Program-made: the position numbers and the translations under genes | The notes under the pieces: generated by a model | What the model was told of the DNA's origin: nothing | The model's input: only the letters and a program-made list of their open reading frames with translations | The model's database searches: none | Part shown: positions 13,101 through 28,100 of the stretch, piece after piece | Layout: the number at the start of each line of letters is the position of its first letter | Numbering within the stretch: the first letter of the stretch is position 1 | NCBI RefSeq assembly: GCF_963678635.1 | Contig: NC_087067.1 | Coordinates: 51,016,233 to 51,080,232 of the forward strand | Direction of reading: 5' to 3' | Origin: Symsagittifera roscoffensis | Taxonomy: Eukaryota > Xenacoelomorpha > Acoela > Convolutidae | DNA length: 64,000 nucleotides

Positions 13101-16100
13101 ATGCGCATTTGTAGCTGATTTATTATTGATTAGTGTTTGTCAGTGGTTAGTGCGTGAGACTCAAATTCTCTTGATTGCATTAGGTTGCAGATTGAATCTA
13201 GACCTAGCCGAGTTTTTGCTTATTCGAGGCTTTCTATTTTTTCTTATTGCACTTTCTAAAGCTGCTTTTTGTCGTGTTCTCGCTAGGTTTTGCGAAGTGA
13301 AGCTTCGCATCTGTGTTTAAAATTCAAATCTAATCAACCACCTGACTCATCTGGCTTAGAGGTAACACATCTGCTTGAGATTGCAAAGGCTTGTGGTTCG
13401 AATCCGGCCGGGACGTATTTTTTGCAAACTTGGTGCTTTTCGGACTATCGTCCGTTTGTTTATTTGTGTTGGCTTAATTTCTGTAGCCTGATTTTTTTGA
13501 TGGTTCGGCTTTCTTCACAGTTGCTCTAACACCCAAGCTTGACGCGAATACCTGTCGGGAACGTTCTGTGCTACTTGCTAAGAAACTGGCTATTTTTTGT
13601 TAGGTGTCAATGTGAATTTGATTAGAATGGCTTTTAATTTTGAAGAGTTGACGAACGTTGTTCAGCCTCTCAGGTCGCGAGGATTTTTGTATGATGGTTT
13701 TTTAACAAGTCTTAAAATTTTTCAGTCTCAATTTCACTTTTTTCGCGGTTTGTCTTTTGATTTTTTAAGTTCAGTACGTTTTCTTTGCTAAAATGATGGC
13801 AGATTCTACTATCGAAAAGCAAAAGTGTTAAGGTTATTTTATGGAAATGCGAAAGTTGGAATTCTCGGAGGATTAAAAAATAATAATCTATCGAACCAAT
13901 TTTCTCTAAGGGTGAGTTATGTTGTAAAAGTTTCAATCTATAACTCAAATGATTGATTCTCAGATTTTTGCACTTCAATGTGATATGTTTTTTAAAATTC
14001 CGACGATGAAAAATGTTCAATAAAATCGGACGTTTTTTTTTTTACTTCCGTGAGTTGATTCTAGCTTTTCCAGCTGTCTATTTGACAAAGAAATTTTGAA
14101 CTTTTCTTGTATTTTTTGTAATTTAATTGAACCAACACATTTTCTTTTTTTGGTACGAAATAAAGTTGAATTGTCACTATAATTTGCTCGTCACATTAAT
14201 TCTCAATAATGATTAAAAGTCAATGAACGAAATGAAAACACTTCTTAAGGTGGCGTGTTTGTTCATTTTTCATTCCAGAATAATTTCTTGATTGTTGTTT
14301 ACGCTCATATTTGTTTTTTTTTGCTGTTGGACGTTTCAGTTTTTTCAACTTTTAAAGTTTCAGTTTTTTCAATTTTTAAAAGGTAAGTTGCCAAAGGGAA
14401 GGTAAATTATGCCTTCCAAAAAGTACAAATGTCTTTAAAAACTTGATAACATTTTAGTTACGCTTGCGATTTGCAAGCTCTATCAAATTGGGGTCATAGG
14501 TTTTTGTTCAGATCATCGACTAACTTAATAAAATCACCGAATCAATTCGTCAACAGCTATATTTTTTCAACAGATGTTTGAGCTTGTCTGAGTTTCAATC
14601 TAGTGTCTTATCCGAAGTTAATGTTCATGTTGGTTGTAATCTTTTTGTTTTCCTTGTTTTTTCATTCGGCTCAGAACGTTTCAATTCATCTTGTATCGTC
14701 TTAGTCGCCTCATATTGCGTGGTTTGAATTTTGATGAGAAATTTTCAATTGTGTATATGCTGAGGGTATGTGATTTTTGAAAACTTTTGTTTTGGAAATT
14801 TGTTAAGCTCAATTTTTGGCAAAGATTTTTTCGGATTAGTTACCGATTTAATAATTCTCAATTCTAATTCATTGCTGATAATTATCTTTTTTGGCATGTT
14901 TTTTTCTCGAAATTAACTTCATTCGAGGCAAACGCAGGAGAAGTTTGGTAAATCAAGTTTTTTCGACACTTTTTCTTGAGAATGTTTTGATTGAAGATTT
15001 TCTTCTAGTTTTTCTGTTAGGTCGCTATAATTCTATTTTTGTAATGCTTTGCAAGTAGTGCATCGCTGTGCCTCTAGCTAGTTTTATGATTCAATACTCT
15101 TATGCTTTTTCAAATCTTTGATTACACAAAGTTTGTTGATGTTGATTTAGTACTGTAATTTAAAAAAACTAATGACTTTGTATATTTTCTCTTTTTTGTT
15201 CGTTCAAAAGCTTGATTTGGCCGAAATGGGTCAATTTATTTTGTGTTGTTTGGGGGTCAAAAATTGACTATTGTTTTGAAAAATAATTCAGTTCGGGTTC
15301 AGTGTAAAAGTTAAATTTTATACCATGTATTGTCGGCTTAGTGGCCGCTCGGTAAATTGTAAAAGCTTATTTAAAGCTGGTAGTTGTGTTTCGACTGTTT
15401 TTCTGGAATTGATTTTTTTTCAATTCATCGATTTTTGCGTTATATTGCAAGTGATACCAAGCACCGCTTCGCATCTGTGTTTCAATTTTTTGATCATTTC
15501 GCCAATATTTCAAAACATACAATGTGATTTTACATTTTATCTTCGAAAACGATTTTTGTTAGAAGATTTTTTGTTAGAAAACTCCAAATTTCTTTATTTG
15601 AAGAAAGGTTGCCGCTGCTATAAGATTTAATTTTTTTGCAGGTTCAGTTTAGTCATGCAAAAAGGGAAACCAAAAAATTGTGCCTGTATATGCGAGATCG
15701 AAAGGTTTCATGCCTTCAAAGGAAAAACTTGATTTTGTTTGTTACTTTTTTTGTTCACTAAATCTAAATTTATGCATAGATTAAGATAGTTGAGTGGTTA
15801 CAACAGTTTGTTGTTCGGACTTTTGAAGAAAACGGAATATTTATGCTCGGTGTGGTTTTTTTATTCAGTCATTTTTTGGTGATCGAAATAATAGTTTTTA
15901 ACAAAAAGTTTTATGCCCCATTGAAGATATCAACTCCTCGAAATCAAATTTAGATAGATATTTTCCCTCCCATCGTTTTTTACAAAATTTTGGAAGTTTG
16001 AAAATGGCTAATTTGGGCATGCTCTGGACTATTTTATGAGCGCTTTAAAGATTTAATCCATAATCTTGAAAGCGTAAGCGAATGACTAATGCGTCGCGAA

Positions 16101-19100
16101 TTATCCCCCTAAAGAAATCGTTCCAAATTGAATTGAGGCTAGCTAATCGGTCTTATTATTTTTTTTACGATTCAAACTTTCACGTTTGATCTTTGATGTT
16201 GTCCAAGATTCATAGTTTTTCAATTTTTCTTTTACCAAAAAACTATTCGTCATGGATTACTGGGCAGTCGGAACATTCAGGGCTTTGCCCTGATATACGA
16301 GCAGTCTTGTCTCTATTTTGAATTGTTGTTATTGATTTGTAATATACCCTTGATCGAATTGTGCTTCAATTTAGGTTTACAGTTTTTGATTTTTGGATAA
16401 GTTCTTTCAAAATTCAATCTTTTGGCTGGCATTCTTGGATCTCTTTAACTATATCCCTCCCTTTTGCAAAAAGAGGAGATTCGTTACTAGGTATTAAATT
16501 CTCATATGCTTAACCGCTGATTTATTTCTTTATAGAGTGGGGATATTTGTTACTAGGAACCCGAAGGGGGGTTTAAAGAAATCCGCATGTTTTTTGTGAA
16601 TACGTTTGTGCTTCTTGTCTCAAGTGCCATAGCGTTTGAGCTATTCAAGAGCTCAGTCTGAAAATCGAAAAATATGACATCAATGAAACTGAATCCATTA
16701 GCTTGCTCATTTCCCCTATCACTGTTGGCGACCAGTTTTTCCAATTTTAATTGTCCTAGTAGACTTTTTCAAATTAAGACAAGGTTCCTGATTGATTTTA
16801 TGGCCCAACCTCAAAGGCAAGAATGTTTGAAGCGCCACCTGATCCGTTAATGAGATATTCGTGCGTCCCGATCCAATGTTTTTTATAGCACATTTTATGA
16901 TCATTAGTCTGTGTGATGAAAGGATCACATATTGATTGGAAATTGCCCTGGAGTGTGAAGATTCTCCCGTTGAGCGCAGTTTATTTGAACTGAAGTTGCA
17001 TTTAGGCCTAATTGCTATCTATTTTTTGACGTGGAATCTTGTATTGTTCACCCATCGCTTCCGGTGTCCTAGATGTCGTTTTGCTCGCATGTCATTAATC
17101 GGATATGAACTACAGGACAAATGGTCTGATTTTCGACCGATTGGGCACCTTAAGAGCCACGTACATAATAAATACCTTTTTGACCGCTTAACTTTCCCCA
17201 GTTCAACTTCCCTAAATACTTTTAGATGACCCTTTATGCCTGTTTGATGTTGGATTTGATGGTCGCTTTGTTGTTTCAGAGAAGCTGCAGGAGATCCACA
17301 ATGACCTAGCTGAGAAATACACAGTGCCCTTTTCAGATGTGAGCACGTTTATTCTAATAGGTTTTCCATGTCAACTAAATGTTTCCTCCGAATTTTAGAA
17401 CTAAATAAAAGCGCTTTTCGTTAAGTGTGTCGTATTCATCAATCAACTAATGAAGTAGACTAACAAAAGGATTGAATAAACAGATAAAGGAGAGATAAAG
17501 AACAGACGAAGAAGAAAAGGAAAAGGAAAAGGAAAATTAAACTGATAAGCATTGATAGTGTTTTCGTCGTTTGCGACAGTCGTTGACAAAACGCGTGTTG
17601 TTTAATGAATGTGAATACAGACGAAATTCGTGAAAAAGTATGCTTTTTCATATCACAAGGTGATTCATGCAAATATTCTTTTAAAACTGAACTGTACAGT
17701 ACATGATGGACAGTACTGAAATCACGGGGGTAGTAATTTAGCAGGGCGTAATTTAGTTCTTAGCAAGAAATAGACATCTATCAAAATTATCAGGGAGTTT
17801 CACAACTTCTGATTAGTTCTGATTTAAAGCATTCCCATGTATTTACATTTGCGAGATCAAGTGTCGTGTAATCGGGAACTACACTTTTGTTTCCTGTAAA
17901 CAACTTTTCTTACAAATCGTATTAGAAATTAAGAAATACGTGCTTTTATTTTCATTTGCTGTCATGCTCAATTTCTTCAAAGTTCAATTATAACTAACGA
18001 GTCGTTATTTGGTAGTAATTATTTTTTTCAAATAATTTATAGAAAAAAAAAAGTTTTTTATGGATTAGTTGTTTTCATCTTGATTACTGTCGCCTCAATT
18101 TCCATTTTATTTTTCAAATGCATTTATGTTATCCCGTACGGGTTTCCATTGAACTCCTTCTCAAAAAATGTTTTTTTTTTTAATTTTGATTGAAACGGGT
18201 TTTAATATAACTGAAATTTTTTCTGCAATTTGGAATTTTATCAAATCTGACTTTCAATGTATTTAATTTTCTTTTTTTTTTCGACTAGTTTGTTTCGGCT
18301 TAAGTTACATCGGTTAAGTCACCTGTTTTTGCGTACTTTGGAAGTAATTTAAGTTCTAATGCTTGTTTTGCTTTTTATGGTTCGCAAAACATTGTAATGG
18401 TTCGTAAAGAGGGTGGTGGAACCTGATCTAAACTATATTTTATGATTGGATAAATTAAATGTTTTACCAATGTAAAGTATTTAATATTAACCAATCACGA
18501 TCCATCTAACTAACAACCCACTTATTTGTAAGTGCTGAAGTTACTTGTAATTTCAGCACCAGAGAGATTTGAATTTAACTTAGAAATTAGTTGGACTCTC
18601 CCGAGCACTTCAGCAGCCGCAATAAACCAGTATACCCTAGATCTATTGAGCCTAGCAGAGACTAGTTAAACAACCTGAGACTAGATAGTATAAGAGTAAG
18701 ATTAGGATCGGTATTAGACTAAGAAGTTGCACGAATCTATCCGGCCGAAAATAAGATAGCGTGACGAGCAGACGGTGTACCCTATCCGAAATTACTCTAT
18801 GAGTTAACCAACTCGAACCTAACTCATCTGGTGCGACCATAAGTCTCGAACAAGACCTTAATAGCTTAGAATTAACCAAAATAGATTAGAAATTAGACAA
18901 AAACATTTAAAAAATGTTATACGACAATAATTTAATCGAAATGTCTCTACGACTCAATAGATCAGAGCCAATATTCCGAACCATAACAGAACTACCCGGA
19001 ATTGGAAGAAGACCTCGAACCAGAGACGACATACGACAAAGTAGAAATTTGCCATATAGCTATATGATAGTTAGGCAAAAACCAGAACAAACCTTTATAT

Positions 19101-22100
19101 TTAGAATACTACTGGCAATGAATTTAGATTTTCATTTGCAAACATAAAACCTTGAAGTTAATCTTCAAAATCATTTCAGGCGCTAAACAAAATTATTAAT
19201 ATACAATAACGATTGATAAAAAGATCTAAGATCGTTTCCCTAAAACTCTGCAGTAATATACAAAACATGTTTGAAAAATATTTATTGAAAAATAAAAAAT
19301 AAAAATTAGTAGCATGACAATAAATGGTTAGTAATCATAAATCATCCTGTTGTTCCAGCTCCATCATCTAAAACATAACAGCAATCATAAACCCACTAAT
19401 ATCATCAAAACACTAAATCTTTCCTTTACACACATTTAAAAATTTATTAAAACTTAAATTCACTTAATTTTAAAACCAGATCATCAAGGCTTATCCTTGG
19501 ATCTTAAATCATTTTCTACTTAATTAAATTTCAAATTTGATCATCAAGGCTTATCCTTGGATCAAACAGAACAACTTTGTTCTCCCCCACCCACTTAATT
19601 AGTGTCTAACGACCTCAAACGTCGATTCACTACCCAACCCTTTCTAAAGACCCAAGACTAATAGAAATTTTTAAACAAAACTAATCATTCAAATTAGGAT
19701 AAACAGTGAAGAACTTCGGTTATTCATCCTTCACTTGACCCCCCCTCTTACCAGACCCAGGATAAATCTTAGACTTAGTAAGTTTAAAATAGTATCTAAC
19801 GAACTACTCGCGTTCTAATTATACCTGAACCTTGTGGATCGATTTACTATTCTCCAACCCTTGAACACAATCACTACCCCTAAGTAAGATTAAGTAAGTT
19901 AACACCTTAACTTATACTAGCCACGAGAAAGTAAAAAATCATTCTTCGGAATCGATATACTTTTCTCTCCAACCCTGAACAAACAGACCCAGGTTAAGCT
20001 AACCAAAAAATCGTAAGAACTAACAGTTTAAGAAAATAGAAACCATTTAACAACCTTTTGCATCCGTCATTCTAAACCTTATGTCATTTAAAAACCTAGG
20101 AAATAAACAAACAATCGTTTTACACAATTGTGAAATAGATAACAAAAAATACGACCTTGTAATCACACCTCATACACAAACAGTTGGATACATTCGAACA
20201 AAACGACAAACACTAAAAAGAAAAATAATAACGAAACAAAGACAAATAACACGAAAAAGATTTTCAAAAAATCGAAACGCATTTTCAGAATCAGAAACCA
20301 ACAGTTTAGACGAACTTTACAAACTAAAAGAATCAATAGATAAAAATTGCCCACTTCACGATCAATTATATTTCTCTGACTCAGAAACAACTTCAAATTC
20401 ATCAAAAAGAGGAAAAAGAAGAATAAAAAAGCAGTATAAACACAAACCAGTACATTTATACAATTGGAATCAACCAATTAGACACATTGATAATTACATA
20501 TTAACAGTCATCGAACGAAAAAATGAGCTCAACGCACACCCCAGGTGAAGAAAGTCCAGATGATGATGAAATCTTTCCTTTTATAGTAGACGCAGATACT
20601 GATAGAGGACAACACATATTTTGTCAAAATTTACTCGTAAATCTATTTGAACCCGGAATTAGTCCATGTAAAACAGAGTTCCCAGATGTAAAAATCAAAA
20701 GACAAATCATAGACCACTACTTAAAAGATATATGCAACATAACACAACAGTATGGAATCTACTCCATAGAATTCACCTCACCAAACCATAATAATAGAAA
20801 ATATACAATTCAAACAGACGATCTTGATTTAGAATTTTCAAAAGTTTTTTCAGAATATATAAAAAGCATCCAATATCATAACTCACAAAGAGCAAACTCC
20901 ATATTCACCAATGAAGTTTTCGCAATAATATATAGTTATATTTCGATATTAGAAAACGAAATCCCTATAACAAATGTCTCACCGACAGAAACATCTAAAC
21001 ATTTAAGAGTACGACATGAAATCACACTACTCTCTAGTTATTTAAACATCATTAAAGAAAATTTCACGAAAGACGACGTTTCACAACATACAAAACACGA
21101 TCTACAAAAAATTTTGGCATGGTTTATAATAGATTATTTCACACACAATATTGATTTAATTGCACAAGCAAGAAAAAATTTTAGACCCCAAAACTCGAAC
21201 GATGATACAGCTATCACAGAACAATCAGATTATGTTTGGGACCCCGAATGGTCTCATCCCGCATTTATAAGCTTCCCACAATCAATCTCAAGTCAAGCAA
21301 TAAGTACGATATCTTACATAAGAGATTATGTAAAAGTAATACCATTAACCATTGATGCAACACCATTAAACTATAATACATTTTTGCCCGATACACAAAA
21401 TAATAGTTTAAACTCTACAGTTATACACAATGAAAACCTCAATGGAACTAGGAATCTTACTCAACAAGATATCCAGACACCATCACACTTCATAAATGAA
21501 GAAATTGTACACACAACAACTACACAACAAAGTATTTCACCAATACGCCCAAATTTAACAACACCAAGAAATACAAATCCTTCACAAACACAGGTAACCT
21601 TACAATCAACCGTTAAACCTTCGGTTGCCCCTAAATATTCACATATGGATTACCAAACATACAGACCCATGACAATACCATCAAAAACACGCAAAACATT
21701 CACTAGAAACAACTTTACAGACCATAATTATAATTATACACATCCATCAAAAACATATAATCAACCACAAAGAAATTTTAACCAATATACAAGATCTCGA
21801 AATTGGGATAACCCAATGACCCAACCTAATTCAATAAATTTCCAAACAAATCCTCCACAGGATCACAGTGAAAATTACCCATTTTTTCAACAAAATAGAA
21901 ATAAAAAACAGACATCTTATCAAATGGATTATTTATCCTCAGATGATGATTTCTTACAACCAGATATATTTGCACCAAATACTCAAGAATATCGTAGACA
22001 AGGAATACAGAGAACACGTACAAATCATAGAAATTTTTCTCCACAACCAATAGATGCACAACATCAACAACCAATTCAACAACAAAATCTAATTAATACA

Positions 22101-25100
22101 CAATCTTTTCAACCAATTCAACAACAAAATCCAATGACTGCACACTCGTATCAAGCATCACAAATGCAAAATGAAATACCACTCCCATATTATCTCCAAC
22201 AACATGAAATAACAAGAAACCAACTTTCAAATTTTTCTCAAATGCCAAATGCAGCAGAATCATTACAAATGACAATGAATCCATACCTTATGGGTGGATC
22301 ATCAATAACATCAAACAAACCTTTAATGGTTTTCACAGGAACAGACCCTGAATACTCTGTAGAAGATTATTTAAATGCATTAACAGCAAACCTGATTTTA
22401 AATATTGGACCTGAACCAATTAATACGCCACTACATCAAAACTGGATACATCGACGCACAGCGTTAATACAAACAACCTTAGATGGCGCAGCCCAAAAAT
22501 GGTTTTCAGTACTACCTCTAGAAATAAAATCAAACTGGAAAAGGTTTACACAGGAATTTTCAAAAATGTTTGACTCCGAAAGAAACAAACAACAACAAAG
22601 AGTTTTATGTAATGAAATTCGCAGATTACCAAACGAAACCATCAAGCAAATAGCAGTACGAATCGAAACACTAGTTCGAAAAGCATATTCATTAAATACA
22701 CATGACTATAAAAACACAAAGATGACAGAAATCTTAATGATGACCTTAACACCACAATTAAGGAAAATAGCAATAAAAAAGAGAGCATCCCATCCTTCTT
22801 CAATTCGAGAACCCGATTTAGATTTTCGAAAACTAGTAGACAAATTAGAACAAGCAGAAATCACGATGAAACTAGAAGAAACGGAAAATCTGAAACTACA
22901 ATACGTTAACAGAATTGAAACGACTCCCACTAATATTAATAATATACAGGAATCAGAGACAGACCTCGTTGAAAAAATCACTGAAATACTCAATATTTAT
23001 GAAAAGAACCCAAACTTCAAAGGCAAACCATCTTTCAAAAAATGGTGTAATTATTGCCGACGATACGGACATAGTATTTCCGAATGTAGACAAAAACAGC
23101 AAGACAATCAAAATAAACCTCAAAAATATAAAGAACCAAATAAATCATTCTATCAATACATGAAAAAAGATCAAAATCTACCGAACAAAACAGTCCACAG
23201 CAACAACAGTTCAGGAAAACCACTCCCGAACAATACAAATTATACAAGAAATCAATCACCATATAACTCAAGTTATAGAGGAAGATCACCAGAACGAAGA
23301 AACACGAACAATTCATCACAAAATCACTACAATAGACCAAATAGTCGAAATAACTACTCCAGATCAAATTCAAATACACAACGATTTGTTTCTAGATCTA
23401 ATTCCCAATCAAGAAATAACTACTATCCAAACAACCAATCACGAAATTCATCATACAATAGGAATAGAAACTACTCCTATAATCGAAATAGAAGTTATTC
23501 AAACAACCGAAACCAGAATTACCCGAACAGTCAATCAAGGAATAACTCATATAATAGATCGAACTATAACAGACCAAACAATAATTACCAAAACAGATCG
23601 CGAAATAATTCACAAAATCGACACTCAAGTTATAATAATCGTTATAGAAATTATTCCCAATCACCACACCGGAATAATAATAACTATAATAATTCTAATA
23701 ATCGCCACAGAAGTAGTACACCTAAACATCAAAGACATATTAATCAAGTACAATCTAATCCAGAAAAAACATCAGACCCTCCAGGTATTGATGACACAGT
23801 AACTGATACGTTACAACTCAATCAAATAAACTGTACATCATCAGATTCAGAAAGTGATACAGAAAACACTCTTTCTATCAATATGATAAAAGTCGAAAAT
23901 GACTATGAATCTGTCATATATGAACAACCTTTTTCATCACACATATATGAAAATCAATCAGAATTTCTTCAAAATTATTACATTACACCCATAAATTCCA
24001 CACCAACGACGCAAGAAACAAATGAGATTAACACTACAAATCAAACCAATAAAAATATCAAAACAAAATGCTTGAATACAAACCACATTTATCAAAATAT
24101 ACAAAAAGAACAACCCAAAGAAAAAATTTGGACAATACCATTTCTCTTAGAAAGCCCAAGAAATAAAGAATTTCAACCACCAGACCTTGAAATAGATTTT
24201 TTAATTGATTCAGGAGCAGAATCAAACATAATAAACATCCCCACATGGAATGAAATAAAAACCTTACACCCAAAGCTAACACCTCTTGAAACCTCCAGCA
24301 AACTAGCAACAGCACAAGGATCAACATTGATAAACTACGGAAAAATCCAATTATTTCTCCTCCCCACCAGAACAATGGAACAAAGCAAAATTTTAAATAA
24401 GCCATTTAAACAAATATTCCATATCACTGACATTAAATATAATATCATTGGAATACCATTTATTTCGAAGTATATACCAACAATTAACATACTAAATAGT
24501 AAAATATTAATCAAAGATAAATATACAAAAACAAAAGAAACATCCTTAACATTTTTTCAAAGATTAAATAAACAACCACCATTCTTTTCAAAATTCTACC
24601 CGATATTTAACCAACAAAGAAAACACCTAAAACCACTATCAGGAAATATCTATAATTTTTCAATCAAACAAGTTCACCAATATGATAAAGAACAAAACAA
24701 ACAAAAATTTTATATGTCAGAATTTGAATTCAAACCTATTCACAAATTTTTCAAAATCACAATCTCATCCATAAAATATTTGAAAAATTCGAATTCCGAT
24801 ATCATTTCCTTACATGTCTATAATAACACACCTTACCAAGTAACATTACCTTTAGGACTTTTAGGATATTGTGAAACCAACGCTACAATATCACCAATAT
24901 ACGAAAAAGCCTATCGCGTAAATAATATACTCCAATTACTAGATATTTGCCAATCTACAATTCTTAATGAAGAATTATCTATAAATAATATAATAAGTAA
25001 CGAAAACAGAAATACGGATTAATTCACAAAAACTCCATATTTCAAACCTACATTCAACATAAGTAACTACACAGAGGACCAACAAAAAATTTTAACAATG

Positions 25101-28100
25101 TTTAATTTCCAACATTCACAAATAACACAAGACGAATTCGAAAAGTTAGCCAAACAGCTAATTAAATATTCATCAGTCTATGCAACATCAAAATTCGATG
25201 TTGGAAAAATCAGTTCATCACTACATCTCCCGTTAAAACCAGACGCAGTTTTCAAAAAACAGAGAGCAAGTAAAGTACCAATTCACTTACATGATAAAGT
25301 GAACAGATTACTCGACATTTTAGAACAATACAACATTATATCACCAGTAAACAAAGAAGAACAACCAAAAGGCAACACATTTATCAACCCCGTTATCATT
25401 CTAGCTAAAGGAGAATCATTAAAAATCGTTCTCGATGCTAGATACCTCAATTCACTTATAGATGAATCAAAATGTAATTGGCCCATTGAACCAATACAAG
25501 TTATTTTAACAAAAATAAACGGCAAATACTTTACAACCGCCGATATGAATAGTGCATACAATCAAATGCCACTAGATGAACAATCACGACGTTTAACACA
25601 ATTTGTTATCGGAAACCAACAATATGAATTCAACCGCTTATTCTATGGAATATCCATAGGACCAGCAGCATTTTCAGCTTTTATGAGCAAAATTTTTAGA
25701 CCACTAATACTCAAGAAAAACGCAATCACCTATTTAGACGATGTTTTTATGCAATCACAAACAAAAGACGAGATGTTCAATGTTTTAGAAAAATATCACC
25801 AAATACTTCAGAACGAAAATCTGAAGGCCGCCCCCGATAAATCACACTTCTTTTTGACAAGAGTTAAATTCTTAGGACATAATATAGAAAGAAAAACAAT
25901 CACTCCATTGAAATCACGCATTGACGCTATTCAAAAACTTCAACCACCAACAAATAAAAAGAAAATCCAAGAATTTCTTGGAATGTTAAACTTTTTAAGT
26001 AAATATGTTTATAAAATGCAATTATATCTACGACCATTTTATAACATCCTTAGACAACAAAATAATTTTGAATGGAACACAGAACATCAAACACGATTTG
26101 AAGAAATAAAGAAACTTTTAACTGAACAAATTTCAAACACAATTCCAGATTCAAATCAACCATTTTATGCAATGTGCGATGCTTCGAACTTTGGCATCGG
26201 TGCAGCACTATTACAATCACATAATGGTACAAATAAAATGAACCTCATATCAGCAAATTCTCGATTATTCACTCAAGCAGAGCTACGACTCTCAACTCTA
26301 ATGAGAGAATGTACAGCCATAATATATACACTGACAGAATATGAATTTCTGATACTTGGATCAAAACATCCAACAGTTCTATTCACAGACCATAAACCAA
26401 TCATCTTTCTCTTTACACAAAAATCTAACCCAAACCACCGAGTTTACAGATTTCAACTAATTCTAATGAAATTTCCAAACTTACATATAGTTTGGACTGC
26501 AGGAAAAAATCTTGCATTACCAGACACCTTAAGTCGAAATACACCACCTGAATTACTTACACGAAAAACAACAGTTGAAATACCCAAAAACATAAAATTC
26601 TACCTTGCAGAAAACGAAACATCACCCCGATTGGAATGCAAATATGCAGTAAAAACTGATATTGAACAATCACAAATAAATAATTTACAACATTTCCCAC
26701 TTTATTTAGATTGTCAAAATAATCATTATGAAGTTGATTTACTTGGAACATCAACTTTCAAACCAATCCCATATTCTCAATGGATAAAAAATAACACCCA
26801 ACAAAAACGAACAAAACAACACCTGCCTAAGAAAGACCATTTTCCACTAATTGAAAAAGAAGATTTAACTGATAAAATAAATTTATCAGGACCACAAACA
26901 AATGATTCAAAGTACACAATAAATCAAGTTTTTGACCTTCACGACCCACTTGATACAATACCCTTATCTAAATTCGAAATTGAAAACATTTTTCTCCCTC
27001 CAACAGAAACAATTACAATTTCAACACTGAAACAATATCAAAATCTTGACCCGATAATTAGACAACTAAAATCATGGCACAAATATAAAACTAAACCCGT
27101 CAAGGCAGATACAACTATTTTAGGAAATAAAACACTCCTCCGATATTTTCGAAAATTCAATAATACAACAATTAACGAAAATACAGACCTTTTAGAGTAT
27201 AACCTGAATGAATCTACAGTTCCATGTCTCCCTTTAAGTATGATTCTTATAGCTTTTAATATTTCACATACACAAAATATTAAAGGACACTCTGGATCAG
27301 AAAAAACATATTCAAATTTTATACAAAACTTTTATGCACCAATTTGGATAAAAGTACTATGCAATGACTGTATAGTATGTCAACTAAATAAACCTTACCC
27401 AAATCAAAAACAAATAGCACAAAAACAAGATTTCAAAGGACAAAGTTTGTACTTTAATCATCGTATCTCATTTGATACTAAAGGACCAATTTCACCCTCA
27501 TCAGAAGGAAACTCCTACATTATGGTAATTGTTGACGCATTTACACATTATGTAGCAATTAACCCAGTACCACATTGTAACGCTTATTACGCTTACACAA
27601 CACTCTATGAACACTGGATAGCAAAATTCGGACTACCAGAAATTTTAGTTACAGACAACGGTACAGAATTCATAAATAATGAAATTATCACACTATGTCA
27701 TTTATATAACATTAAACACAAACCACGTACACCTCATGCACCTTGGACAAACGGCTTAGTCGAAGGTATGAACCGTTCATTACAAGAATATCTTAGATGT
27801 ATCATCAACGGAAATGATACAAAATATACCGAATGGTCAGCAGATGTAAAATTATTTCCCTTAGCATATAATTCACAAATTACGACAACTTTAGGAATGT
27901 CACCATACGAAATGGTTTTTAACCAAAAGCCACGCAAACCAATAATGTTTACAGCAAATTCTCATAAAAACGCACAAGGTTATTGTCAACCAAATAAAGA
28001 CTCAATTTGTTATAACCTACCTTTACATACACACGATGAAGATCATTTTCATCACCCACAAATTCTTAAACTAGCCTCCGGTACACACACCGAATGGATT

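Larger units (their letters stand above)
18827..20080 (+). other. Long 5' leader of the retroelement
   Basis: About 1.25 kb between LTR and first long ORF. GATCATCAAGGCTTATCC..GATC occurs twice (19479-19503 and 19539-19563) and each copy can fold on itself. A TTCG-looped hairpin with GTGAAG/CTTCAC arms lies at 19707-19735. Three loosely similar modules ending TCGAT..ACT..CCAACCCT occur near 19622, 19837 and 19951. A packaging or dimerisation role is an inference. Confidence 0.45.

Noticed and set aside
16936-17229. Frame with RCPRCR and RPIGHLKSH, faintly like the RING gene at 9250 and its intron edge at 9000
   Set aside because: Only one Cys pair, no acceptor or donor in phase with a neighbour, and the resemblance is short enough to be chance.
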